A DNA stretch of 35,819 bases from Acidobacteriaceae bacterium (GTDB taxonomy: Bacteria > Acidobacteriota > Terriglobia > Acidiferrales > UBA7541). The first letter of the stretch is position 1. The number at the start of each line of letters is the position of its first letter. The stretch covers positions 1-35,819 of the forward strand of contig JAUTXJ010000186.1 in NCBI GenBank assembly GCA_030838075.1. The letters run 5' to 3'. This document shows, piece after piece, positions 24,706 through 32,670 of the stretch. The notes under the pieces were generated by a model, which saw only the letters and a list, made by a program, of their open reading frames with translations, was not told the origin of the DNA and did no database searches. The translations under genes were made by a program, and so were the position numbers.

Positions 24706-25190
24706 ACGAATTCGTGTGTATCGCCCCGGATGTAAAGCTCGGGAAAAACGTCAAGCTCTCCAAATTCATCAACATGTATGGATGTGAAGTTGGAGACGAA
24801 ACCAAGATCGGCGCATTTGTGGAGATTCAAAAAAATGCCCGAGTCGGCCGGCGCTGTAAAATTTCGAGCCACACCTTCATCTGCGAAGGCGTAAACATCG
24901 AAGACAACGTTTTTATCGGCCACAGTGTGACGTTTATCAACGATGCCTACCCGCGATCCACTACCGCGGAAGGCGAACTGCAAACCGAAGCCGATTGGAA
25001 AGTGGAGAACACCGTGGTGCGCAAAGGTGCTTCCATCGGCTCGGGCGCAACGATTCTGAGCAAAGTTACGGTGGGAACCAACGCCATCGTGGGCGCCGGC
25101 AGCGTAGTCACCAAAGACGTACCCGACAACGCTATCGTGGCCGGCAATCCAGCAAAATTTCTGCGGTTTATCTCAGAGGAGAAAAAGTAA
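24702..25190 (+). CDS. Left-handed beta-helix N-acetyltransferase (WbpD/WlbB-like)
   Basis: Hexapeptide repeats (APDVKLGKNVKLSKFINMYGCEVGDETKIGAFVEIQKNARVGRRCKISSHTFICEGVNIEDNVFIGH ... GSGATILSKVTVGTNAIVGAGSVVTKDVPDNAIVAGNPAK). GTG start overlaps the upstream stop. Confidence 0.9.
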   Translation: MNEFVCIAPDVKLGKNVKLSKFINMYGCEVGDETKIGAFVEIQKNARVGRRCKISSHTFICEGVNIEDNVFIGHSVTFINDAYPRSTTAEGELQTEADWKVENTVVRKGASIGSGATILSKVTVGTNAIVGAGSVVTKDVPDNAIVAGNPAKFLRFISEEKK

Positions 25191-25192
25191 CG

Positions 25193-26404
25193 ATGACACC
25201 GACAAGCAAAGTGCCATTTCTCGATTTGGTCACCCCGCATCAAGAGTTGGAAGCAGAACTTTTGGCGGTGGCGAAGAAGGCCTTCAGCAACGCAGGCTTC
25301 ATCGGTGGGCCGATGGTGGAAGATTTCGAGCGTGAGTTTGCCGCTTTTTGCGACAGCAAATACTGCGTCGGTGTGAACAGCGGCACGGATGCATTGCGCT
25401 TCGCGTTCATGGCCGCCGGAGTTGGTGAAGGCGACATCATCGTCACGGTGCCTCACACCTTCATCGCTACCACGGAAGCTATCTCACAAGCTGGCGCGCA
25501 AATCGCGTTCGTCGACATTGACGAGTCCACTTACACGATGGATCCAGAGAAACTTCGCGAATATCTGGAAACGAACTGTGATTTTGACGACAAGACCAAA
25601 AAACTCACGGAGCGCAAGAGCGGCCTTCGCGTAGCGGCTGTCGTGCCCGTACATCTTTACGGACAAACCACCGACATGGATCCGATTATGGACTTGGCGG
25701 CCAAGTACAACCTGGTGGTCATCGAAGATGCTTGCCAGGCGCATGGCGCGGAATATTTTTCAAAGAAAGAAAATAGATGGAAAAAAGCGGGCTCGATTGG
25801 CTTGGCGGCTGCATTTAGCTTTTATCCCGGCAAGAATCTGGGCGCTTGCGGAGAAGCTGGGGCCACCACTACCAACGATGAGGCCTTGGCCAAGCGCATG
25901 AAGATGATTCGCGACCACGGCCAGGCAAAAAAGTATTATCACGATATCGAAGGCTACAACGGGCGCCTGGATTCCATCCAGGCAGGATGGCTTTCCGTTA
26001 AATTGCGGCATCTGGCGAAATGGAATCAATCACGCCGTGAACATGCGCACCGCTATCACGAGTTATTTGCCGATGTGAAAGGCGCGCTGACAATTCCGGT
26101 GGAAGCAGCGTGGACCAAAGGCGTCTATCACTTGTACGTTGTGCGGGTGGCGGATCGCGAAGCGTTGCAAGCACATCTGGCCGAAGCGGGTATCGGAACC
26201 GGAATTCACTACCCCATACCGCTGCATCTGCAAAAAGCATATCAGCACCTGAACTATAAGAAGGGTGACTTCCCGATTACCGAGAAAGTCGCGCTCGAAA
26301 TCGTCTCACTGCCGATGTTCCCGCAGCTGAAGCCAGAGCAACTGGCCCTGGTGAGCAGCAGCGTAAAAGAATTTGCCACTTCCAAAGTCGGGGCCGCGCG
26401 CTAA
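25193..26404 (+). CDS. DegT/DnrJ/EryC1/StrS-family sugar aminotransferase (WbpE/WlbC-like)
   Basis: MTPTSKVPFLDLVTPHQELEAELLAVAKKAFSNAGFIGGPMVEDFEREFAAFCDSKYCVGVNSGTDALRF ... EDACQAHGAEY ... AAFSFYPGKNLGACGEAGA. The ORF track start at 24995 is an upstream extension into the acetyltransferase gene. Confidence 0.92.
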   Translation: MTPTSKVPFLDLVTPHQELEAELLAVAKKAFSNAGFIGGPMVEDFEREFAAFCDSKYCVGVNSGTDALRFAFMAAGVGEGDIIVTVPHTFIATTEAISQAGAQIAFVDIDESTYTMDPEKLREYLETNCDFDDKTKKLTERKSGLRVAAVVPVHLYGQTTDMDPIMDLAAKYNLVVIEDACQAHGAEYFSKKENRWKKAGSIGLAAAFSFYPGKNLGACGEAGATTTNDEALAKRMKMIRDHGQAKKYYHDIEGYNGRLDSIQAGWLSVKLRHLAKWNQSRREHAHRYHELFADVKGALTIPVEAAWTKGVYHLYVVRVADREALQAHLAEAGIGTGIHYPIPLHLQKAYQHLNYKKGDFPITEKVALEIVSLPMFPQLKPEQLALVSSSVKEFATSKVGAAR

Positions 26405-26483
26405 AGCAGGTACGTCCGCGCGGTAATCCAGAGTCGTTAGCCTTCGTCGATCACCAAAAGACGCCCCAAGGGCGCGTCGTCCA

Positions 26484-27389
26484 ATGTATTCCACTGAGTT
26501 TTTTATGCCACGAATAGACCGACTGGCGTCCGTGTATCTCTCACACCCGCTCGCGCGCGTAATGCGCTCGCTGTCGGCAGCACGTGTGCCGATCCTCATG
26601 TACCACAGTGTTTCGGATAGTTTGTTCGGAAAATCTCACCCGTATTACCAGATCAATTGTTCGCCACCAGTTTTTGCGCGCCAGATGCGATGGCTCCGGC
26701 AAAACGGCTATCGCACCATGGACTTGACGCAGATGTGGACGGCCATGGAAACGGGACAGGACGTTTCCAAAACTGTGGTCATTACTTTCGACGATGGCTA
26801 CCGGGATTTTTACACCGACGCTTTTGAGGCCATGCGGCAGTGCGGCTTCACTGCCACTATTTTTCTGGCCACCGACCGCATTCAAAATACTCCCGTGCGC
26901 ATTGACGGCGTGGATTACCTAACCTGGTCTGAGGTGGCGGAACTTCACAAAGCTGGAATTCAATTTGGGTCGCACACCGTTAGCCACCCGGATTTGCGTT
27001 CACTTAACCCCGAGCAAATCGAATACGAATTGGGACGTTCGAAAGAAACCATCGAACAAAAGCTAGGCGTGGCGGTTGAATCGTTTTCTTATCCATTTGC
27101 GTTTCCCGAGGAAGACAAAACATTCACGCAGTTCCTGGTAGGCATCCTGGAAAACCTGGGCTTCGAGAATGGCGTGTCCACAATAATCGGGCGGGCCGGC
27201 AAACACGATAACCGCTACTATTTACCTAGGCTCCCAGTGAACAGCTGGGACGACGCCGCGTTACTCCGCGCAAAACTGGAAGGCGGCTACGACTGGCTGC
27301 ATTGGCCGCAGTGGCTCTACAAATACGCGCATCACAACATGTCACTGATGCAGCGCGCCAGCTTCGCAGGGTCCGAAGGATGGAAATAG
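26484..27389 (+). CDS. Polysaccharide deacetylase (NodB homology, CE4-like)
   Basis: VPILMYHSVSD, VVITFDDGYRDFYTDAFEAMRQCGFTATIFLAT, IQFGSHTVSHPDLRSLNPEQIEYELGRSKETIEQKLG, SFSYPFAFPEE. Alternative start at 26505. Confidence 0.92.
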   Translation: MYSTEFFMPRIDRLASVYLSHPLARVMRSLSAARVPILMYHSVSDSLFGKSHPYYQINCSPPVFARQMRWLRQNGYRTMDLTQMWTAMETGQDVSKTVVITFDDGYRDFYTDAFEAMRQCGFTATIFLATDRIQNTPVRIDGVDYLTWSEVAELHKAGIQFGSHTVSHPDLRSLNPEQIEYELGRSKETIEQKLGVAVESFSYPFAFPEEDKTFTQFLVGILENLGFENGVSTIIGRAGKHDNRYYLPRLPVNSWDDAALLRAKLEGGYDWLHWPQWLYKYAHHNMSLMQRASFAGSEGWK

Positions 27390-27665
27390 ACTGGGAGCGC
27401 TTCACAGTTTCAAATTAAATCGCGCGGCGATTTACTGTATAGTTTACTATTGAATTAGCATCTTTTAGGACCACACTGTATTTAGCAAAACCTGCGATGC
27501 GGTTGCATGTGTTCATAATGGGTGTCAGTCGTATTCGCAAGCGCGAGAGGTACAGGTCCCCCTCCCTGCACCTCGTTTGACCTACAGTCCAGTTGCGAAA
27601 GCCCGTAACACTGCTAATTTGAGTACTGGGCGAAGCCACCTACAAAAAGGTGCGAAAGAGGGATC

Positions 27666-29300
27666 GTGAGAGTCTTTAATCCGAGCATCATAATTGGCAT
27701 TTCCAAAATTTCATTTACCAACATTCATCGCTTAATTCTGGCCGCACTGGTTGTGCTTGTGCTTAGCGGCTTGGCCGCGAGGGGGGCGTCAGCGCAAGCC
27801 AGCGACGTCTATATTACGCCGGACGGCGGCGGCAACGGAGTTTGCACCAATAACGTACATCCTCCGAGTTGGTTTAATAATTCCGCGAACTGGGGCAGCG
27901 GCAGCTCGCAGATTGGCGCTGGCACTATCGTCCATCTCTGCGGCACATTCACTAACGCATTTACGGCACAGGGAAATGGCAGCAGCGGCAATCCCGTCAC
28001 CATTCTTTGGGAATCCGGAGCGAAGTTGAGCGCTCCTGCTTTTTTGGGTGCTTGGTTTATTTTAGACGGCCGCAGCAACCTTGTGCTTGATGGTGGTACC
28101 GATGGCGTTATTGAAGATACAGCTAATGGTACAAACCTGGGAAGTCATGTACAAAGTGATGCCATCAGGGCTGATAACGCAACGAACATCGAAGTTAAAA
28201 ACCTACATATTCAGAATCTTTATGTCCACCAGGGCGTTTCTGACACGATGATGGCGGTGGGTTCCTTGAATTGTTTCCTCGCGAATCATCCTAGTGGAAC
28301 TTTTTCGATTCACGACAACGTGATGCACGACATGAACTGGTGTCTAAAAATCGGACAGTACACAAATCCCGGTGTCACTCTGAACATCTACAATAACGAA
28401 ATTTTCAATATTGACCACGCGATGGCTATTTTTGGTGACACTACAGACCAGCCCTATACCCTAAATTTTCACGATAATTGGGTTCATGACTTCGCCAATT
28501 GGGATACGTCCGTAAACCTGTACCACCATGACGGGATACATATATATGCTGGCGATGGAGTACGGACGTTTTACAACAACAAGTTTAGTGGAAGTATGGG
28601 TGTCAACAATACCTCTTATGTATTTGAGGAAATTATGCAGGGCGGCAGCAAGGGGAGCAATCCCGGTGGAAGTCAGGTTTGGTACAACAATGTTTGGATT
28701 CAGGCCTCCAATAACAATGTGTCGAACGCCTTGGCCTATATCACCGGAAACGCCGTTTTCTACAACAATACTTTCGTCTGTAACGACACCAATGGCGGTG
28801 ATAATCAGGGCGGGCTTCGCTACAACTTCGGTACGCTCTATTACAATTCCATCCCCCGCCATCTGACCTTTGAGAACAACGTCATGTCTGGTTGCGTGAC
28901 GTTTTTCGAAGGCATCAATACGATTTTTGATTCTCTAAACTATAACGTTTACGTAGCAGCGACCTCCGGTGGGCAGCATAAGTGGAGCTATAACACTACC
29001 TCCCTGGATACTATTGCAGCATGGCAGTCGGCAACAGGTAAGGATGGCAGCGGTTTGTATAACCCTACCTCGGGCCTGAATAGCTTGGGCATGCCACAAA
29101 GCGGATCGCCAGTCCTGACCGTCGGAGTCAATCTTTCCACCTTGGGCATTACTCCGCTGAACAGCGATACGAGCGCAGGACACACCAAAACCCCTATCGC
29201 GCGCTCTAGTTCCTGGAACGCCGGTGCGTTTGGCAGCGGTTCAAGCACCGCAGCCACTCCGCCGACGCCACCTGCTGGCCTGACCGCGATTGTGCAATGA
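27666..29300 (+). CDS. Secreted right-handed parallel beta-helix repeat protein
   Basis: Hydrophobic signal segment LILAALVVLVLSGLAARGASAQA, then Asn-rich repeats (IYNNEIFNIDHAMAIFG, FHDNWVHDFAN, FYNNTFVCND, LTFENNVMSG) typical of right-handed beta-helix proteins. Confidence 0.8.
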   Translation: MRVFNPSIIIGISKISFTNIHRLILAALVVLVLSGLAARGASAQASDVYITPDGGGNGVCTNNVHPPSWFNNSANWGSGSSQIGAGTIVHLCGTFTNAFTAQGNGSSGNPVTILWESGAKLSAPAFLGAWFILDGRSNLVLDGGTDGVIEDTANGTNLGSHVQSDAIRADNATNIEVKNLHIQNLYVHQGVSDTMMAVGSLNCFLANHPSGTFSIHDNVMHDMNWCLKIGQYTNPGVTLNIYNNEIFNIDHAMAIFGDTTDQPYTLNFHDNWVHDFANWDTSVNLYHHDGIHIYAGDGVRTFYNNKFSGSMGVNNTSYVFEEIMQGGSKGSNPGGSQVWYNNVWIQASNNNVSNALAYITGNAVFYNNTFVCNDTNGGDNQGGLRYNFGTLYYNSIPRHLTFENNVMSGCVTFFEGINTIFDSLNYNVYVAATSGGQHKWSYNTTSLDTIAAWQSATGKDGSGLYNPTSGLNSLGMPQSGSPVLTVGVNLSTLGITPLNSDTSAGHTKTPIARSSSWNAGAFGSGSSTAATPPTPPAGLTAIVQ

Positions 29301-29357
29301 GCCAAGCCAACCGACAAGCAAACTTAGGTTCCTAAAGAAATAGCTCTTATAGTTCGA

Positions 29358-29392
29358 AGCGTCCATTCCTGTTCTCACAGCGAATGGACGCT
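29358..29392 (+). other. Strong hairpin between the beta-helix gene and the GT2 gene (terminator-like stem without T-tract)
   Basis: AGCGTCCATTC (29358-29368) is perfectly complementary to GAATGGACGCT (29382-29392). The loop has an additional CTG/CAG pairing. Confidence 0.6.
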
Positions 29393-29429
29393 GTCCCTGT
29401 CGGCACTCCCAAGACACCACGGAAGCCTT

Positions 29430-30254
29430 ATGAATGAAGATTTGAACACTGCGGGCGTTACATTTGTCACCAGCGTCAACAACCGGGCAGTACTCGAGAA
29501 TAACTTCTTAATTTCACCTTGTTTTCAGGACGGGCATCCGCATCAAATTCTACTGCAAGAAAACTTTCCTTCAGCGGCGAGGGCTTACAACCAGGCGCTG
29601 GAAAACAGTGTGCACGATCTGGTTATCTTCGCTCACCAGGACATGATTTTTCCGGCAACATGGCTCGCCCAGGTGCAGGATGCAATCACTTCGTTGGCTC
29701 GAACAGATCCCCACTGGGGTGTGCTTGGCGTATTTGGTATCGACAAGCACGGCGAAAACGTCGGGTATGTTTATTCGACAGGGCAAGGCAGGATCGGTGC
29801 TCCGCTGGCGAGCCCACAGCCTGTTCAAACCCTGGATGAAATCGTGTTGATCCTTAGGAAATCTTCGGGATTAAGGTTTAACGAGCGGTTGCCGCATTTC
29901 CATTTTTATGGCGTTGACATCTGTCTGGCCGCGCAAAGTAGGGGCATGCAAAGCTACACCATTCCGGCATTCTGTATTCACAACACACAATTCAATCTTG
30001 TCATGCCAAGAGAATTTTATGAGTCATACCACGCCCTGAAGAAAATTTGGAAACAGTACCTTCCCATCCAAACGACCTGTATTCGAATGACCAGATTTGA
30101 CAGTCACATGTATGTCCGACGCCTGAGAGAGTTCAAGCTTCGTCATTCTCACCGAAAAGATATCGCGATCCCCAGGCGCCAAGATGGTCGTCAACTTCTT
30201 GGCGAAGTGGAAATGTCCAACAGCGGATCGCCTGCCCAAAGTCCAAGTCGATAA
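29430..30254 (+). CDS. Family 2-like glycosyltransferase
   Basis: VTFVTSVNNRAVLENNFLISPC, FPSAARAYNQALENSVHDLVIFAHQDMIFPATWLAQV (AHQDM at the GT-A metal site), FHFYGVDICLAAQSRGMQSYTIPAFCIHNT. Confidence 0.75.
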   Translation: MNEDLNTAGVTFVTSVNNRAVLENNFLISPCFQDGHPHQILLQENFPSAARAYNQALENSVHDLVIFAHQDMIFPATWLAQVQDAITSLARTDPHWGVLGVFGIDKHGENVGYVYSTGQGRIGAPLASPQPVQTLDEIVLILRKSSGLRFNERLPHFHFYGVDICLAAQSRGMQSYTIPAFCIHNTQFNLVMPREFYESYHALKKIWKQYLPIQTTCIRMTRFDSHMYVRRLREFKLRHSHRKDIAIPRRQDGRQLLGEVEMSNSGSPAQSPSR

Positions 30255-30262
30255 GGTCGGCC

Positions 30263-31459
30263 TTGAAAGTGCTAAAAAATCGCGACGGAATCTTGCGAAT
30301 CTGCTTTATTTCAAACTCTCGAAAACTGGGCGGCGCGGAAAGAGTTTTGTTGGAAACGATTGACGTTCTGACGGAGAACGGCGCGGAGTGCCGGGTTCTT
30401 TTGCCTGGCGAAGGAACATTGTCGGAAGAGCTCTCGCGGCGAGGAATTCTCTACAGAATTGTATTTTCGGCTTGGCTGGCTTTGTTGCCGCAGCCCAACT
30501 TATGGCAAAGGTCGAAGGCGGCCGTACGGTTTGGGCTAGCTACATTAGTCGCGATGAGACAGATTGTGAACGGGAAGTGTGATGTCGTTTACAGCAATAC
30601 CATTACTGTCGGGCATGGTGCACTTGCGGCGAAATTACTAAACAAACCCCACATTTGGCATCTCCATGAGTTTAGCAGCGCGTTCCATTTTTATTTTGGC
30701 GAGGGATTGTCCTGCCGCGTGATTGGGTGGTTAACCGACGTCGCGATCGTCGTTTCCAAAGCTTTAGCCGCAAGTTACCGGCCGTTTATCGCGCCCTCTA
30801 AGCTGGTGCCGGTATACCCATCCTTACACCTGGAAATAGATAGCCTGCCCGAAACAGAAGCCTCGTGCACTGCATTTCCCAGGCGAGACGGTTTGTTCCG
30901 CTGCACTATCGCAGGAGGTATATGTCCTGGTAAGGGCCAGGAAGATGCAGTTCGGGCTGTTGCACTGCTTCAAGAACAAAACGTCAATGTAGAACTGCTG
31001 ATCGTAGGGGCGAACGAAAACCCACAGTACCGTCACAAGTTGGACCAAATTATCCAAAAGAATCGGATGGAAGACATTGTGCTTTTCGCGGGCGAGGTTC
31101 GGGACGCGCGTGCCCTTATAAAGTTATCCGACCTTCTGCTGGTCTGTTCAAGATCGGAAGGATTTGGCAGGGTAACAATTGAAGCGCAGCTCGCATGCAT
31201 ACCGGTAATCGGTACCGCCACAAACGCGACGCCTGAGCTCATCCAAGAAGGTTTTAACGGCCTTCTGTATGACGCTGATGACGTTGCCGGGTTGGCAGAG
31301 AAAATTCTCTATCTGTACCGAAACCCCGATCGCGCACGGCTGCTCGGCGAACAAGGTAGGCGAAGCGCGATTTCGGTCTTCAACAAGGCGCGGTATGCGT
31401 CAGAGCTGGTCGGAATTGTCAACAAATTGACCAAACCGCTCGAAACTTCGGCTAGCTAA
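30263..31459 (+). CDS. GT4 (group 1) glycosyltransferase, copy 1 of a tandem pair
   Basis: RICFISNSRKLGGAERVLLETIDVL, HIWHLHEFS, RCTIAGGICPGKGQEDAVRAVALLQ, FAGEVRDARALIKLSDLLLVCSRSEGFGRVTIEAQLACIPVIGT. Confidence 0.9.
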   Translation: MKVLKNRDGILRICFISNSRKLGGAERVLLETIDVLTENGAECRVLLPGEGTLSEELSRRGILYRIVFSAWLALLPQPNLWQRSKAAVRFGLATLVAMRQIVNGKCDVVYSNTITVGHGALAAKLLNKPHIWHLHEFSSAFHFYFGEGLSCRVIGWLTDVAIVVSKALAASYRPFIAPSKLVPVYPSLHLEIDSLPETEASCTAFPRRDGLFRCTIAGGICPGKGQEDAVRAVALLQEQNVNVELLIVGANENPQYRHKLDQIIQKNRMEDIVLFAGEVRDARALIKLSDLLLVCSRSEGFGRVTIEAQLACIPVIGTATNATPELIQEGFNGLLYDADDVAGLAEKILYLYRNPDRARLLGEQGRRSAISVFNKARYASELVGIVNKLTKPLETSAS

Positions 31460-31460
31460 A

Positions 31461-31477
31461 AACGGCGGTCTGCCGTT
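31461..31477 (+). other. Short hairpin in the 29-bp gap between the tandem GT4 genes
   Basis: AACGGC-GGTCT-GCCGTT, a perfect 6-bp stem directly after the TAA stop. Confidence 0.4.
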
Positions 31478-31488
31478 AGGACGGGATT

Positions 31489-32664
31489 GTGCGGATCTGC
31501 TTTATTTCAAACTGTCGAAAACTGGGCGGCGCGGAAAGAGTTTTATTGGAAACGATTGACGTTCTGGCGGAGAACGGCGCGGAGTGCCTGGTTCTCTTGC
31601 CTGGCGAAGGCAAGTTTTCGGAAGAACTAGCCAGGCGCGGGATTTCCTACCGTGTTGTGTATTCAACCGCAATGACTATGACCGGAGAACCGCCGGTGTG
31701 GGAACGCTGCAAGGCGGCCATACGGTTTGTGATTGCCACGCTTGCGGTAATGAGGCAAATGGCGAAGTGGAAATGTGACGCCGTTTACAGCAATACGGTA
31801 ACCGTGGGACACGGAGCTATCGCGGCCAAGCTGCTGGCCAAGCCCCACATCTGGCATCTGCATGAATTTGGCCGTGAAGATCATGGTTTCGAATTTTATT
31901 TTGGGGAGCGATTTTCCTGCCGAACTGTCGGCGCTCTTTCCTTGACGTGCATCGCCGTCTCCAAGGCTCTGGCCACCAAATACCAACAGTTTATTGCGCC
32001 TTCTAAACTAGTCGTGGTGTATCCCTCCATGCATTTGGAATTGGAACGCGAGTCGCAACCTGTTGACGCAACTCCCACAGTCGCTCTTCAGAATGGTCAG
32101 TTCCGCTGCGTTATTGTTGGCGGGGTATTCGCGGGGAAGAGACAGGAAGATGCTGTCGCGGCCTTCGCCCTGCTCCAAAAGGAAAATCTTCATGCTGAGT
32201 TGACCATGGTTGGGGCATCGGAATTTTCCGAATATCGTGGGGAGTTAGATCGCGTCATTTGCGAACATAAACTGCAAAATAAAGTGATCTTCGCAGGCGA
32301 GGTGAGAGACGCACACGCCGTGATTCATGCATCTGATGTCCTACTGATGTGTTCGAGGTCGGAGGCCTTTGGCAGAGTGACGATCGAAGCAATGCTGGCC
32401 GGCAAGCCGGTAATTGGGGCTGATGCTGGAGCCACGCCGGAGCTCGTACAGGATGGATTTAACGGCTTGGTTTATAAAGTTGCGGACCCCTGCGACTTGG
32501 CGGCAAAGGTTCTTTACTTGTACCAGCATCCAGAGATCGCTCGGTGCCTAGGTGAAAACGGCAAACGATGGGCGCAGGCCCAGTTCACCAAAAATCGGTA
32601 TGCTCAACAGCTAACAGACATTCTGAATACCTTTAAAGCCCCCGCAAGCCATCACGTATCATAG
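31489..32664 (+). CDS. GT4 (group 1) glycosyltransferase, copy 2 of a tandem pair
   Basis: RICFISNCRKLGGAERVLLETIDVLAENGAECLVLLPGEG, FAGEVRDAHAVIHASDVLLMCSRSEAFGRVTIEAMLAGKPVIGA. Paralogous to the preceding gene. Confidence 0.9.
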   Translation: MRICFISNCRKLGGAERVLLETIDVLAENGAECLVLLPGEGKFSEELARRGISYRVVYSTAMTMTGEPPVWERCKAAIRFVIATLAVMRQMAKWKCDAVYSNTVTVGHGAIAAKLLAKPHIWHLHEFGREDHGFEFYFGERFSCRTVGALSLTCIAVSKALATKYQQFIAPSKLVVVYPSMHLELERESQPVDATPTVALQNGQFRCVIVGGVFAGKRQEDAVAAFALLQKENLHAELTMVGASEFSEYRGELDRVICEHKLQNKVIFAGEVRDAHAVIHASDVLLMCSRSEAFGRVTIEAMLAGKPVIGADAGATPELVQDGFNGLVYKVADPCDLAAKVLYLYQHPEIARCLGENGKRWAQAQFTKNRYAQQLTDILNTFKAPASHHVS

Positions 32665-32670
32665 AGACAG

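Noticed and set aside
24995-25192. N-terminal extension of the DegT aminotransferase ORF in the track
   Set aside because: Overlaps the acetyltransferase in another frame and its Arg/Gln-rich sequence is unlike the family; the ATG at 25193 starts a canonical N-terminus.
27590-27665. Possible c-di-GMP-I (GEMM) riboswitch, suggested by GCGAAAGCCC ... GGGCGAAGCCACC
   Set aside because: The conserved GEMM core segments cannot be placed in the correct order and spacing; reported only as an unclassified structured leader.
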